From Nocardia asteroides (GTDB lineage Bacteria; Actinomycetota; Actinomycetes; Mycobacteriales; Mycobacteriaceae), in assembly GCF_021183625.1 (NCBI RefSeq), contig NZ_CP089214.1, positions 5,642,001 through 5,706,000 on the forward strand: DNA of 64,000 nt, written 5' to 3'. Below are positions 26,447 to 34,365 of the stretch, piece after piece (position 1 is the first letter of the stretch; each line of letters starts with the position of its first letter). Under the pieces are notes generated by a model. That model was not told the DNA's origin, made no database searches, and worked only from the letters and a program-made list of their open reading frames with translations. A program made the translations under genes and the position numbers.

Positions 26447-26479
26447 CCGCGGCCCGCCCCCGATCGGGGCGGGCCGCGG
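26447..26479. terminator. long GC palindrome behind rnpB, probable bidirectional terminator
   Basis: A perfect 14-bp stem (26447-26460 with 26466-26479) encloses a five-base loop. It sits 8 bases after the RNase P RNA and 6 bases from the stop of the convergent lipoprotein gene, so it can end both transcripts. There is no U-tract, as is common in actinobacteria. Confidence 0.8.
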
Positions 26480-26484
26480 TCGGC

Positions 26485-26859
26485 TCAGCACATCATTTTG
26501 ATCATCTGGAAGATGGCGGCGGCCTCCTCGGGGCTCCCCTTCGTGCCGTTCGCCGCCACCCGGTCCGCCACCGAGGCCCGCACGTCGGCCTCCGGCTTGC
26601 CCGCCCTGATGTCGGCGCAGGTCTGGTTGAGCGTATTGCTCAGCGCGGCGTCGTCCTTGCCGCTCGCCAGGGCCGGGAAGGCGCTGCGGAAGCTGACCAC
26701 GAAGGTGCCCGCCTTGACGGCGTCGACGACCTGCGGGGCCGAGGTGGCCGCGGCGGAGCTGGAGCCGGCCGGGGCGGCGGCATCGTCCCCGCCGCACCCG
26801 GCCAGAACCAGGGCGAGGGCGGTGGCACAGGCCGCGACGGCGGCATTCGTTCTGATCAC
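26485..26859 (-). CDS. small lipoprotein, DUF732-like
   Basis: 124 residues from GTG at 26859. A signal peptide ends in the lipobox LVLAGC (Cys22), followed by a short Ala/Ser linker and a helical domain of about 80 residues (residues 45-124) containing two cysteines, CADIRAG in the middle and a C-terminal Cys. This resembles the DUF732 family of small secreted mycobacterial proteins. The function is unknown; it should be anchored to the outer face of the cell membrane. The start was chosen from the signal peptide, since the frame is open further upstream. Confidence 0.75.
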   Translation of the reverse strand: MIRTNAAVAACATALALVLAGCGGDDAAAPAGSSSAAATSAPQVVDAVKAGTFVVSFRSAFPALASGKDDAALSNTLNQTCADIRAGKPEADVRASVADRVAANGTKGSPEEAAAIFQMIKMMC

Positions 26860-26891
26860 GGGCGGGATGCTAGCGGCCCGGAAACGACGAC

Positions 26892-26918
26892 GCCTCCCGT
26901 CCGGAATGAACGGGAGGC
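26892..26918 (-). terminator. hairpin downstream of the 30-codon ORF
   Basis: A 9-bp perfect stem (26892-26900 with 26910-26918) with a 9-base loop, followed on the minus strand by a short T-rich run. It lies between the stop of the small minus-strand ORF (26945) and the start of the lipoprotein gene (26859). Confidence 0.6.
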
Positions 26919-26944
26919 GACGAAAAGGGGTGGTGAGACGGGTC

Positions 26945-27037
26945 TCACACCGGAGCGACCACGAACACCTGCGCCCAGTAGGCCGCCTGATCCGGGCCGA
27001 GGACGGGCAGGAGGTAATCGAAGAGAATCGTGGACAT
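26945..27037 (-). CDS. candidate 30-residue peptide gene
   Basis: ATG at 27037 with GGGAG ten bases upstream (27048-27052). The peptide is hydrophobic and aromatic (MSTILFDYLLPVLG, then AAYWAQVFVV), with one Asp near each end of the hydrophobic core. A hairpin follows 27 bases after the stop, as expected for a separate transcription unit. There is no homology that I recognise. It may be a small membrane peptide or chance ORF; coding evidence rests on the ribosome site, the terminator and an otherwise gene-free gap. Confidence 0.35.
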   Translation of the reverse strand: MSTILFDYLLPVLGPDQAAYWAQVFVVAPV

Positions 27038-27250
27038 GCGGCGGCAACTCCCGTGGATCGACTGCGTTCGAACGCCAGCCACCGTACCCGAGCACGGCCA
27101 TTCGGTGGCCGGATGGTGACCTCTCCGTGACTGGCGGATGCCGTGATCGGCGTCATAGAGTGATGCCCGTTGGCAGGCCCTGCGCCGGGTGTTCGCCGGG
27201 CAGCTCCGGGCCGTTTCATCTCCGATTCGTGGGAAGCAGGTTCCATCTCT

Positions 27251-27583
27251 ATGCGGGTAGTTCGTTCTCTGGTCGCCGGTGCGCTGATCGCCGGTGCCGC
27301 TTCGGTTTTCGCCGCTCTCGGGGCCGGTTCGGCCGGTGCCGTCGCGGTGACCCCGCTGCCGGGTGGGGTGCAGGTCGACCTCAGCCCGGCCGACACCGCG
27401 TTCGTGGCCCAGAACAATGTCGGTCGTGCTATCGCCGGGTTGCCGCACCCGTCGGCCGCCTCGTTCGGCGAGGCCCTCGACGCGGCGGCCGACGTCTCCA
27501 CGCAGGTGCCGAACGGGCGCGTCACCTTCACGGTCTACGGGCCGCTGAACGAGCTCAGCGGCACCATGCTGGCGCTGCAGTAG
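27251..27583 (+). CDS. small secreted protein, function unknown
   Basis: 110 residues from ATG at 27251. A signal peptide (basic MRVVR, then an Ala/Gly-rich hydrophobic core) probably ends near residue 32 at SAGA-VAV. The mature part of about 78 residues is beta-prone with no cysteines and includes VQVDLSPADTAFVAQNNVG and GRVTFTVYGPLNEL. The in-frame ATG 81 bases further upstream would place the signal peptide internally and is rejected. No family is recognised. It lies 10 bases before the RNB nuclease gene in the same direction. Confidence 0.75.
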   Translation: MRVVRSLVAGALIAGAASVFAALGAGSAGAVAVTPLPGGVQVDLSPADTAFVAQNNVGRAIAGLPHPSAASFGEALDAAADVSTQVPNGRVTFTVYGPLNELSGTMLALQ

Positions 27584-27593
27584 CGTCTGCTCC

Positions 27594-29036
27594 GTGGAAC
27601 TCCATCGGCGGATCCGCTCCGCACCGGCCGGGTTCGGCGCCGTTCGCGCCGAATTCGACCTCCCGACGGGGTACCCGGACGCGGCGGTCACGGAGGCCCG
27701 CGACGCGATCGACGCGTTCGCGGGCCTTCGCCGCGACCGGACCGACCTCGCCTTCGTCACCATCGATCCCCCCGGCGCCATGGACCTGGACCAGGCCGTG
27801 CACCTGACCCGCGGCGCCACCGGCTTCACCCTGCACTACGCCATCGCCGACGTGGCCGCTGTGGTCCGGCCGGACGGCGCGCTCGCCGCGGAGACCCGCT
27901 CCCGCGGCCAGACCTACTACCTGCCCGACGGCACCGTCCCGCTGCACCCGCCGGTGCTCTCCGAGGGCGCCGCCAGCCTGCTGCCCGACGTGGACCGGCC
28001 CGTCGCGCTGTGGACCGTCGAGCTGGACGAGCACGCCGCTCCGCGGAGCTACCGCGTCGAGCGCGCCCTGATCCGGTCCCGCGCCCGCCTCGACTACGCA
28101 GGCGTGCAGGCCGCCGCCGACGCCGGGACGCTGCCCGCCGCGATCGCCGGGCTGCCCGAGTTCGGCGCGCTCCGCATCGAGGCCGGGCTGGAGCGCGGCG
28201 CCATCGCGCTGCGGCTGCCCGCGCAGAGCGTCGTCGCGGACGACGGCGTCAGCGGGCACTGGAAGCTGGAGCTGGAGCCGCGCACCGCCGCCGACGACTG
28301 GAACGAGCAGGTCTTGCTGCTGGTCGGGATGTGCGCCGCGCGCATCATGCTGGACTCGCCGGAGCCGGTCGGCCTGCTGCGCACCATGCCGGCGCCGCCG
28401 GACTCCGCGGTCGCCGCCATGCGCCGCACCGCCGCCGCGCTCGGCGTCGCCTGGCCCGCCGAGCAGCCGGTGGGCCGGATGCTGGCCGGGCTCGACCCGA
28501 ACACCCCGGCCGGGCTGGTGCTCAACTCCGAGGCGACGACGCTGCTGCGCGGCGCCGCCTACACCGTCTTCGGGGTGGGCGCCGAGCCCGCCGCGCCACC
28601 CGCCGACCCGGACCACAGCGGCCTCGGCGCGCCGTACGCGCACGTCACCGCGCCGCTGCGCCGGCTCTCCGACCGCTTCACTACCGAAATCTGCCTGGCC
28701 CGCTGCGCGGGCACCGATATACCGGACTGGGTGCACACCGGATTGACCGAAGCCGCCAATGCCATGAAACGCAGCGACAGCGTGGCGAACAAGGTGGACC
28801 GTGCCTGCGTCGACCTGACGGAGGCGGCTCTGCTCGCGCCCCGGATCGGCGCCGAGTTCGACGCGGTGGTGCTGCGCGAAGCGGCGGGCGCCAAGCCCGC
28901 CGAGATCTTCGTCGCCGATCCGCCGATCCTCGCCCCCTGCACCGGGGAGCCGCCGGAGGGGGCGCGGGTCGGGGTTCGGCTGATCGTGGCTGATCCGGCG
29001 GCCCGCCAGGTGCGGTTCGGCTACCCGGCCCCCTGA
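27594..29036 (+). CDS. RNB-domain exoribonuclease (RNase II/R family)
   Basis: 480 residues from GTG, the short actinobacterial form, with the RNB catalytic domain at about 50-375 and no clear cold-shock or S1 domain. The catalytic signature TIDPPGAMDLDQAV gives acidic ligands D58, D64 and D66; the position of the fourth aspartate of E. coli RNase II is Gln67. Other RNB features are HYAIADVAA, RGQTYYLPDGTVPLHP and APLRRLSDRFTTEICLA. It should degrade RNA 3' to 5'. The start lies 10 bases after the secreted-protein gene. Confidence 0.88.
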   Translation: MELHRRIRSAPAGFGAVRAEFDLPTGYPDAAVTEARDAIDAFAGLRRDRTDLAFVTIDPPGAMDLDQAVHLTRGATGFTLHYAIADVAAVVRPDGALAAETRSRGQTYYLPDGTVPLHPPVLSEGAASLLPDVDRPVALWTVELDEHAAPRSYRVERALIRSRARLDYAGVQAAADAGTLPAAIAGLPEFGALRIEAGLERGAIALRLPAQSVVADDGVSGHWKLELEPRTAADDWNEQVLLLVGMCAARIMLDSPEPVGLLRTMPAPPDSAVAAMRRTAAALGVAWPAEQPVGRMLAGLDPNTPAGLVLNSEATTLLRGAAYTVFGVGAEPAAPPADPDHSGLGAPYAHVTAPLRRLSDRFTTEICLARCAGTDIPDWVHTGLTEAANAMKRSDSVANKVDRACVDLTEAALLAPRIGAEFDAVVLREAAGAKPAEIFVADPPILAPCTGEPPEGARVGVRLIVADPAARQVRFGYPAP

Positions 29037-29136
29037 GACGCCGCGACGGCGGGCCCCGGCCCGAGCTGTGCCGTTGCCGAGGAACGGTTTTCGCCGCCGC
29101 CGCCGGGGGCAGGGTGACGGTGCGCCGGAGTGGCGC

Positions 29137-30120
29137 CTACTCGGCGCGTACGGCGGGGCCGCTGCCGTTGCGGCCGGCGGCCGCGACCTTCTCGCGCGCC
29201 ACAGCGGCCTTCTTCGGCTCCGGAGCGGGCTCGGGGGCCCGCACGTGCCCGTGCTTCTTCAGCTTCGCCAGCGCGTCCGGGTACTTGGTCAGCGCCTTGC
29301 GGGCCGCCTTCTTCTCCGCCTTCGCGAGCTCGACGTAGATCCGCCGGGAACCACCGTCGGCCTCGGCCTCGCCCGCCCGCACCAGGATCGCGTCCCGCGA
29401 CTCCACCGCGTCCCGGTGGTCGCCGAGCACCGTCTGCACCCGCTTGGCCCGATCCCCGGCCGCGGCCGCCTCGGCGCCGAGGCTCTCGGTGGCCGCCTCA
29501 CACGAGTACCGCAGCCGCTTGGCAGCCTTGCGGATGTCGTGCAGCAGCTCGACCCGCTCCGCGCCGGAGACGGAGTCCAGCTTGCCCGCCCTCTTGGTGA
29601 GCCGCTTGCGGTCGGCGCGCAGGATCCCCTCGAACACCTGCGGCGCGGGCAGCTGGGCGCGGGTGGGCAGCAGCGGCGGCGACTCGCGCCAGAGCGCCAG
29701 CTCGGTGTGCAGATCGGCGTAGCGCTCACCGTCCAGCGCCGCCAGCACGGCGGCGTGCGCGGCGGCGTAGCGAGCCCGCTCGGCCCGGACCAGCCGGGTG
29801 CCGAGCGCGTCCCTGCGCACCGTGCCGCGCCGGGAGTGCGCCGCGACGAGCCCGGCGAACCGCTCGGCGCGCACCTCGGCGTCGCGGGCCTCGCCGAGCA
29901 CCCCGGCCAGCCACTTCAGCTCGGCGCCGAGCTCGGCGGCGGGCTCGGCCTCGAAGAGGCTCCCGTAGGAGCGGAGCACGCTGCGCAGGCGGCGGGTGGC
30001 GACCCGCATCTGGTGCACCGAGTCCGGTGCGTCCGCCCGCACGTCCGGCTCGGCGGCGAGCAGGCGGTCGGTGTCCTCGCCCAGCGCGGTGACGGCGGCG
30101 GCTCCGGCGGTGGCGGTCAT
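29137..30120 (-). CDS. CHAD domain-containing protein
   Basis: 327 residues. The CHAD domain (conserved histidine alpha-helical) covers about 20-285, with the paired histidine/basic motifs VHQMRVATRRLRSVLRSY near the N-terminus and LLHDIRKAAKRLRYSCE in the second half. CHAD proteins bind inorganic polyphosphate through these basic helices. The last 45 residues are Ala/Pro/Lys-rich and unstructured. It is coupled by ATGA to the proline iminopeptidase gene. There is no CYTH phosphatase domain, which often accompanies CHAD. Confidence 0.9.
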   Translation of the reverse strand: MTATAGAAAVTALGEDTDRLLAAEPDVRADAPDSVHQMRVATRRLRSVLRSYGSLFEAEPAAELGAELKWLAGVLGEARDAEVRAERFAGLVAAHSRRGTVRRDALGTRLVRAERARYAAAHAAVLAALDGERYADLHTELALWRESPPLLPTRAQLPAPQVFEGILRADRKRLTKRAGKLDSVSGAERVELLHDIRKAAKRLRYSCEAATESLGAEAAAAGDRAKRVQTVLGDHRDAVESRDAILVRAGEAEADGGSRRIYVELAKAEKKAARKALTKYPDALAKLKKHGHVRAPEPAPEPKKAAVAREKVAAAGRNGSGPAVRAE

Positions 30121-31082
30121 GGGGATTCCTTCGCGAAGAAGTCGGTCGCCTCGACGAGGCGATGGACGGTACCCGGTTCGGCGGCCGCGTGTCCCGCGTC
30201 GTCGACCACGTGCAGCACCGAGCCGGGCCAGGCCCGGTGCAGCTCCCACGCGCTGGTCGCCGGGCACACCACGTCGTGTCTGCCCTGGACGATCACGCCC
30301 GGAACGCCCGCCAGCGCGCCGATGTCGCGCAGCAGCTGCCCCTCGTCGAGGAAGCCGCCGTGGCGGAAGTAGTGGTTCTCGATCCGCGCGAACGCCAGCG
30401 CGAACCGCGGTTCGGCTGTCTCGGCGACCCGATCCGGCTGCGGCAGCAGCGAACTGGTCGCGCCCTCCCAGGTGGACCAGGCGACCGCGGCCCGCAGCGC
30501 CGGCTCCTCGTCCGGGGAGTGCAGCAGCCGGTGATAGGCCTCGACCAGGTCGCCGTCGCGGTCGGATTCCGGCACGGGTGCCAGGAACCGTTCCCACTCC
30601 TCGGGGTAGATGTACCCGGCGGAGCCGTTGTAATACCAGTCGATCTCCTTCCTGCGGAGCAGGAAGATGCCGCGCAGCACCAGCTCGGTGACGCGCTCCG
30701 GGTACCGCTGCGCGTAGGCGAGCGCCAGCGTCGACCCCCAGGACCCGCCGAAGACCTGCCAGCGCTCGATGCCGAGCCGGGCGCGCAGCGCCTCGATGTC
30801 GGCGATCAGGTGCGGCGTGGTGTTCACCGCGAGATCGGCGCCGTCGGCGACGTGCGGCGTCGAGCGCCCGCAGCCGCGCTGGTCGAAGAGCACGATGCGA
30901 TATGCCGCCGGGTCGAAGAACCGCCGGTGGAACGGCGCCGTTCCGCCGCCCGGCCCGCCGTGCAGGAATACCACCGGTTTGCCCGCGGGGTTCCCGCTCA
31001 CCTCCCAGTACAGCTGCTGGCCGTCGCCGACGGCGAGCAGGCCGCTGTCGTGCGGGGTGATCGGCGGGTAGACGGCGCGCAT
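30117..31082 (-). CDS. pip: proline iminopeptidase
   Basis: 321 residues. It cleaves N-terminal proline from peptides. Alpha/beta hydrolase of peptidase family S33: HGGPGGG oxyanion motif at about 40-46, FDQRGCGRSTPH, nucleophile elbow GGSWGSTLAL, and the late GRHDVVCP and DDAGHAAAEPG carrying the acid and histidine. It is cytoplasmic, with no signal peptide. Its start overlaps the stop of the lipoprotein gene (TGATG) and its end overlaps the CHAD gene start (ATGA), so the three are one translational unit. Confidence 0.94.
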   Translation of the reverse strand: MRAVYPPITPHDSGLLAVGDGQQLYWEVSGNPAGKPVVFLHGGPGGGTAPFHRRFFDPAAYRIVLFDQRGCGRSTPHVADGADLAVNTTPHLIADIEALRARLGIERWQVFGGSWGSTLALAYAQRYPERVTELVLRGIFLLRRKEIDWYYNGSAGYIYPEEWERFLAPVPESDRDGDLVEAYHRLLHSPDEEPALRAAVAWSTWEGATSSLLPQPDRVAETAEPRFALAFARIENHYFRHGGFLDEGQLLRDIGALAGVPGVIVQGRHDVVCPATSAWELHRAWPGSVLHVVDDAGHAAAEPGTVHRLVEATDFFAKESP

Positions 31083-31537
31083 CAGAAGGCGATCCCCGCG
31101 GCCAGGTTCGGCAGCCCGAGCGCCTCGATCGCCTGCTGGTGCACGTCGGGGCAGGCACCGGTGAGCGTGCGGTCGACCACGGCCTTGTCCGCGAGCACCT
31201 GCCCGTTGATGCCGCCGTTGCGCAGCGCCCACTCGTGCACGAGCGCGTTCAGCCCGATCCGGCCCAGCGTCGGGCCCTGCACCCGGAAGTTGGAGAGCTC
31301 GGGGCGCAGCATGTCGCACAGGTCGGTGGCGGCCGCGTCCGGGACGGTGAGCGGGGCGGCCGCGCCCGGCGTGGTCGCCGGGCCGGTGCTGCGGGTGGTG
31401 CTGCCCGGCGCGCTGGTGGTGCTGCCCGCGCTGCCGGTCGGGGCGGGTGTCGTTCCCCCGCAGGCGGTCAGCGCGACCGCGCCGAACAGGGCGGCGGCGA
31501 GCAGCGCGCTACGGGACATCCAACGGGGGAGCGGCAT
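31082..31537 (-). CDS. small lipoprotein of unknown function
   Basis: 151 residues. The signal peptide MSRSALLAAALFGAVALTAC ends at a lipobox (LTAC), followed by a Ser/Thr/Gly/Pro linker of about 35 residues and a globular part of about 90 residues with two cysteines (DLCDML and TGACPDVHQ) that could form a disulphide. It should be anchored on the outer face of the membrane. AGAGG precedes the ATG at 31537; the ATG six codons later is an alternative. It lies 69 bases after panB and is coupled to the iminopeptidase gene. Confidence 0.75.
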   Translation of the reverse strand: MPLPRWMSRSALLAAALFGAVALTACGGTTPAPTGSAGSTTSAPGSTTRSTGPATTPGAAAPLTVPDAAATDLCDMLRPELSNFRVQGPTLGRIGLNALVHEWALRNGGINGQVLADKAVVDRTLTGACPDVHQQAIEALGLPNLAAGIAF

Positions 31538-31606
31538 CGGAACCTCTGTGTCGATCGGGTGATTCGGGTGCCCCCGAGTCTGCCACCCCCGCCCGCCGAG
31601 CTCCGC

Positions 31607-32464
31607 TCAGAAGGTGTGCTCCGGCGCGGGGAACGTGCCCCGCCGCACCTCGTCGGCGTACCCGGCGGCGGCATCGCGCAGCGCGTCGCCGACCGCGCCG
31701 AAGCGCTTCACGAACTTCGCCGTCTTCCCGCTGGTGAACCCGGCCATGTCCTGCCAGACCAGCACCTGGGCGTCGCACTCGACCCCGGCGCCGATGCCGA
31801 CGGTCGGAATGGTGAGTTTGCGGGTGACCTGCCCGGCCAGCTCGGCCGGGACCATCTCCATCACCACGGCGAAGGCGCCGGCCTCCTGGACCGCGATGGC
31901 GTCGGCGATCAGCTGCTCGGCGCCGTCGCCGCGGCCCTGCACCCGGAAGCCGCCGAGCGTGTTCACGCTCTGCGGGGTGAAGCCGATGTGCGCCATGACC
32001 GGGATCCCGGCCGCGGTGATGTGCGCGATCTGGTCGGCGACCCGCTCGCCGCCCTCCAGCTTCACCGCGTGCGCCTGCCCCTCCTTGAGAAAGCGGGTGG
32101 CGGTGGCCAGCGCCTGCTGCGCCGATGACTCGTAGCTGCCGAAGGGCAGGTCGGCGACGACCAGCGCGCTCGGCGCGCCGCGGACGACGCCGCGGACCAG
32201 CGGGATCAGCTCGTCGGCGGTGATCGGGACGGTGGTGTCGTAGCCGTAGACGACGTTCGCCGCGGAGTCACCGACCAGCAGCACCGGGATGCCTGCCTCC
32301 TCGAAGAGCCGGGCCGTCGAGTAGTCGTAGGCGGTCAGCATGGACCACTTCTCGCCCGCGGTCTTCATCTGGGCGAGGTGCTGGACGCGGGTCTTGCGGC
32401 GGGTGGGGGCTGAGGCGCCCACGGCTGCGCCGTAGGCAGGGGTTTCGGCACCGGATACGGACAT
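31607..32464 (-). CDS. panB: 3-methyl-2-oxobutanoate hydroxymethyltransferase
   Basis: 285 residues. The first committed step of pantothenate synthesis: transfer of a hydroxymethyl group from methylene-tetrahydrofolate to 2-oxoisovalerate, giving ketopantoate. Signatures are MLTAYDYSTARLFEEAGI, LLVGDSAANVVYGYD (metal-binding Asp), VVADLPFGSY, VKLEGG, MAHIGFTPQ and the catalytic Glu in VVMEMVP. The first about 25 residues are a variable extension. It is divergent from the CaeA-like gene across 197 bases, the same panB/esterase neighbourhood as Rv2225/Rv2224c. Confidence 0.97.
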   Translation of the reverse strand: MSVSGAETPAYGAAVGASAPTRRKTRVQHLAQMKTAGEKWSMLTAYDYSTARLFEEAGIPVLLVGDSAANVVYGYDTTVPITADELIPLVRGVVRGAPSALVVADLPFGSYESSAQQALATATRFLKEGQAHAVKLEGGERVADQIAHITAAGIPVMAHIGFTPQSVNTLGGFRVQGRGDGAEQLIADAIAVQEAGAFAVVMEMVPAELAGQVTRKLTIPTVGIGAGVECDAQVLVWQDMAGFTSGKTAKFVKRFGAVGDALRDAAAGYADEVRRGTFPAPEHTF

Positions 32465-32661
32465 CGTCGTCCCTTTCGTCGATTCCTCGAGGCCCGTTCA
32501 GGGTCCCCGGGTTGGGTGACACAGTCAGTGTGCCACCGCACCCGGGGGTGGTACAGCCGCCTTCGCCGGTGCGATCGATCACAGGACCGGCGCCGGGCCC
32601 GCGGCGCGCGAGACTCGCCGCGATAGCGACCCGGTCGCCCGGTTCTGCCAGGATCGTCGGT

Positions 32662-34254
32662 ATGCGATCGGTGCGCGGGCGGCGGGACAGCGGGACGGCC
32701 GGAGGGCCGGTGCGCGGCGGCGGGCCCGCGCGGGCACTCGGGACGGCGGCGGCGCTGCTCGCACTCGCCGCGGCGGCCGTGACCGGCTGCACGATCGACC
32801 GGAGCGAGCCGGTGGCGCTGCCACCCGCCCCCACCGGCCTGGAGCGCTTCTACGACCAGCGCCCCGAGTGGCAGCCCTGCGCCGATTTCGGCGGCGCGGA
32901 CGACACCTTCGCGCCGAACGCCGAGTGCGCCCGGATCGAGGTCCCCGTCGACTACGCCGACCCGGGCGGCCCGACCGCGAAGATCGCGCTCTCCCGGGTG
33001 CCCGCGAGCGGGAAGAAGATCGGCTCGCTGCTGCTCAACCCCGGCGGCCCCGGCGTCTCCGGGCTCACCATGACCGGCGTCGGCTCCGGCACCCCGCTGG
33101 CCGAGCGGTTCGACCGGGTCGGCTTCGACCCGCGCGGGGTCGGGGCGTCGCAGCCGGTGATCGCCTGCCTGACCCCGCGCGAGGCGGACGCCGAGCGCGC
33201 CGAGCCGCCCACCGACAACGACCCGGCCGGGATCGCCGCCGCCGAGGCCGACAACCGGGACTACGCCGGGCGCTGCGCCGAGCGCACCGGCACCGGCTTC
33301 CTCGAGCACGTCGGCACCCGCGAGGTGGTGCAGGACATGGACGTCATCCGCGCCGTGCTCGGCGACCCGAAGCTCAGCTACCTCGGCTACTCCTACGGCA
33401 CCCGGCTCGGCGCGGCGTACGCGGAGAAGTTCCCGGACCGGGTGCGCGCGCTCGTCCTCGACGCCGCGGTCGACCCGGCCAGCGACCCGGTGGCCGAATC
33501 GCTGCGCCAGGCCGCCGGCTTCCAGCTGGCCTTCGACGGCTACGCCGCGCAGTGCACCGCGGACCCGGAGTGCCCGCTCGGCACCGACCGCGCCGCCGCG
33601 GTGACCCGCTTCCGCGCCCTGGTCGACCCGCTGGCCGAGCGCCCCGCCGCCACCACCGACACCCGCGGCCTCAGCTACAACGACGCCATCACCGGCGTGC
33701 AGCAGGCGCTCTACACCGACGACCTGTGGCAGGTGCTCACCCTCGGCCTGGACGAGCTGCGCGACGGCCGCGGCGACACCCTGCTGCAGCTCGCCGACAT
33801 GTACGACGGCAGGCGCGAGGACGGCAGCTACGACAACACCCAGGACGCCTTCAACGCCATCCGCTGCGTGGATGACCCGCGGATCACCGATCCCGCGGTC
33901 GCGGGCAGGCAGGACACCGAGTTCCGGGTCGCCGCGCCGTTCCTCGACGACGGCCGCGGCACCGGCGCCGCGCCGCTCGAGCTCTGCGCGGCCTGGCCGG
34001 TGCCGAACTCGGGCAACCCGCACCGGATCGACCCGCCCGGGCTGCCGAAGACGGTGGTCGTCTCCACCACCGAGGACCCGGCGACGCCGTACCAGGCCGG
34101 GGTCGAGCTGGCCGCCCAGCTGGACGCCGCGCTCATCACCTACCGCGGCAACCGGCACACGGTGGCACTGGTCGCGGGCGTGCAGTGTGTGGACCGGGCG
34201 GTGGTGGAGTACCTGGTGAACCTGACCGAGCCGGCGCCCGGGCTCACCTGCTGA
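32662..34254 (+). CDS. secreted alpha/beta-hydrolase lipoprotein, CaeA/TAP-like carboxylesterase
   Basis: 530 residues from ATG at 32662. The leader is basic, then Ala-rich, with a VTGC lipobox near residue 44. The hydrolase core shows LLLNPGGPGVSG (oxyanion), FDPRGVGAS, nucleophile elbow GYSYGTRLG, and a C-terminal TAP-like segment with STTEDPATPY and the histidine in YRGNRHTVAL. M. tuberculosis Rv2224c (CaeA/Hip1) and Rv2223c at this location have the same build and act as cell-envelope serine hydrolases on peptides or esters. Substrate specificity cannot be read from sequence. Confidence 0.9.
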   Translation: MRSVRGRRDSGTAGGPVRGGGPARALGTAAALLALAAAAVTGCTIDRSEPVALPPAPTGLERFYDQRPEWQPCADFGGADDTFAPNAECARIEVPVDYADPGGPTAKIALSRVPASGKKIGSLLLNPGGPGVSGLTMTGVGSGTPLAERFDRVGFDPRGVGASQPVIACLTPREADAERAEPPTDNDPAGIAAAEADNRDYAGRCAERTGTGFLEHVGTREVVQDMDVIRAVLGDPKLSYLGYSYGTRLGAAYAEKFPDRVRALVLDAAVDPASDPVAESLRQAAGFQLAFDGYAAQCTADPECPLGTDRAAAVTRFRALVDPLAERPAATTDTRGLSYNDAITGVQQALYTDDLWQVLTLGLDELRDGRGDTLLQLADMYDGRREDGSYDNTQDAFNAIRCVDDPRITDPAVAGRQDTEFRVAAPFLDDGRGTGAAPLELCAAWPVPNSGNPHRIDPPGLPKTVVVSTTEDPATPYQAGVELAAQLDAALITYRGNRHTVALVAGVQCVDRAVVEYLVNLTEPAPGLTC

Positions 34255-34365
34255 GCAGCTCACAGCGGCCGCGCGCGGGCTGTGCGCTCTGTACCGAATG
34301 AAGCCGTAGCGAACTCGTGCCCGCATGTAACACGGATTTAACGCCGGGTGCTTACGCTCGCCACC

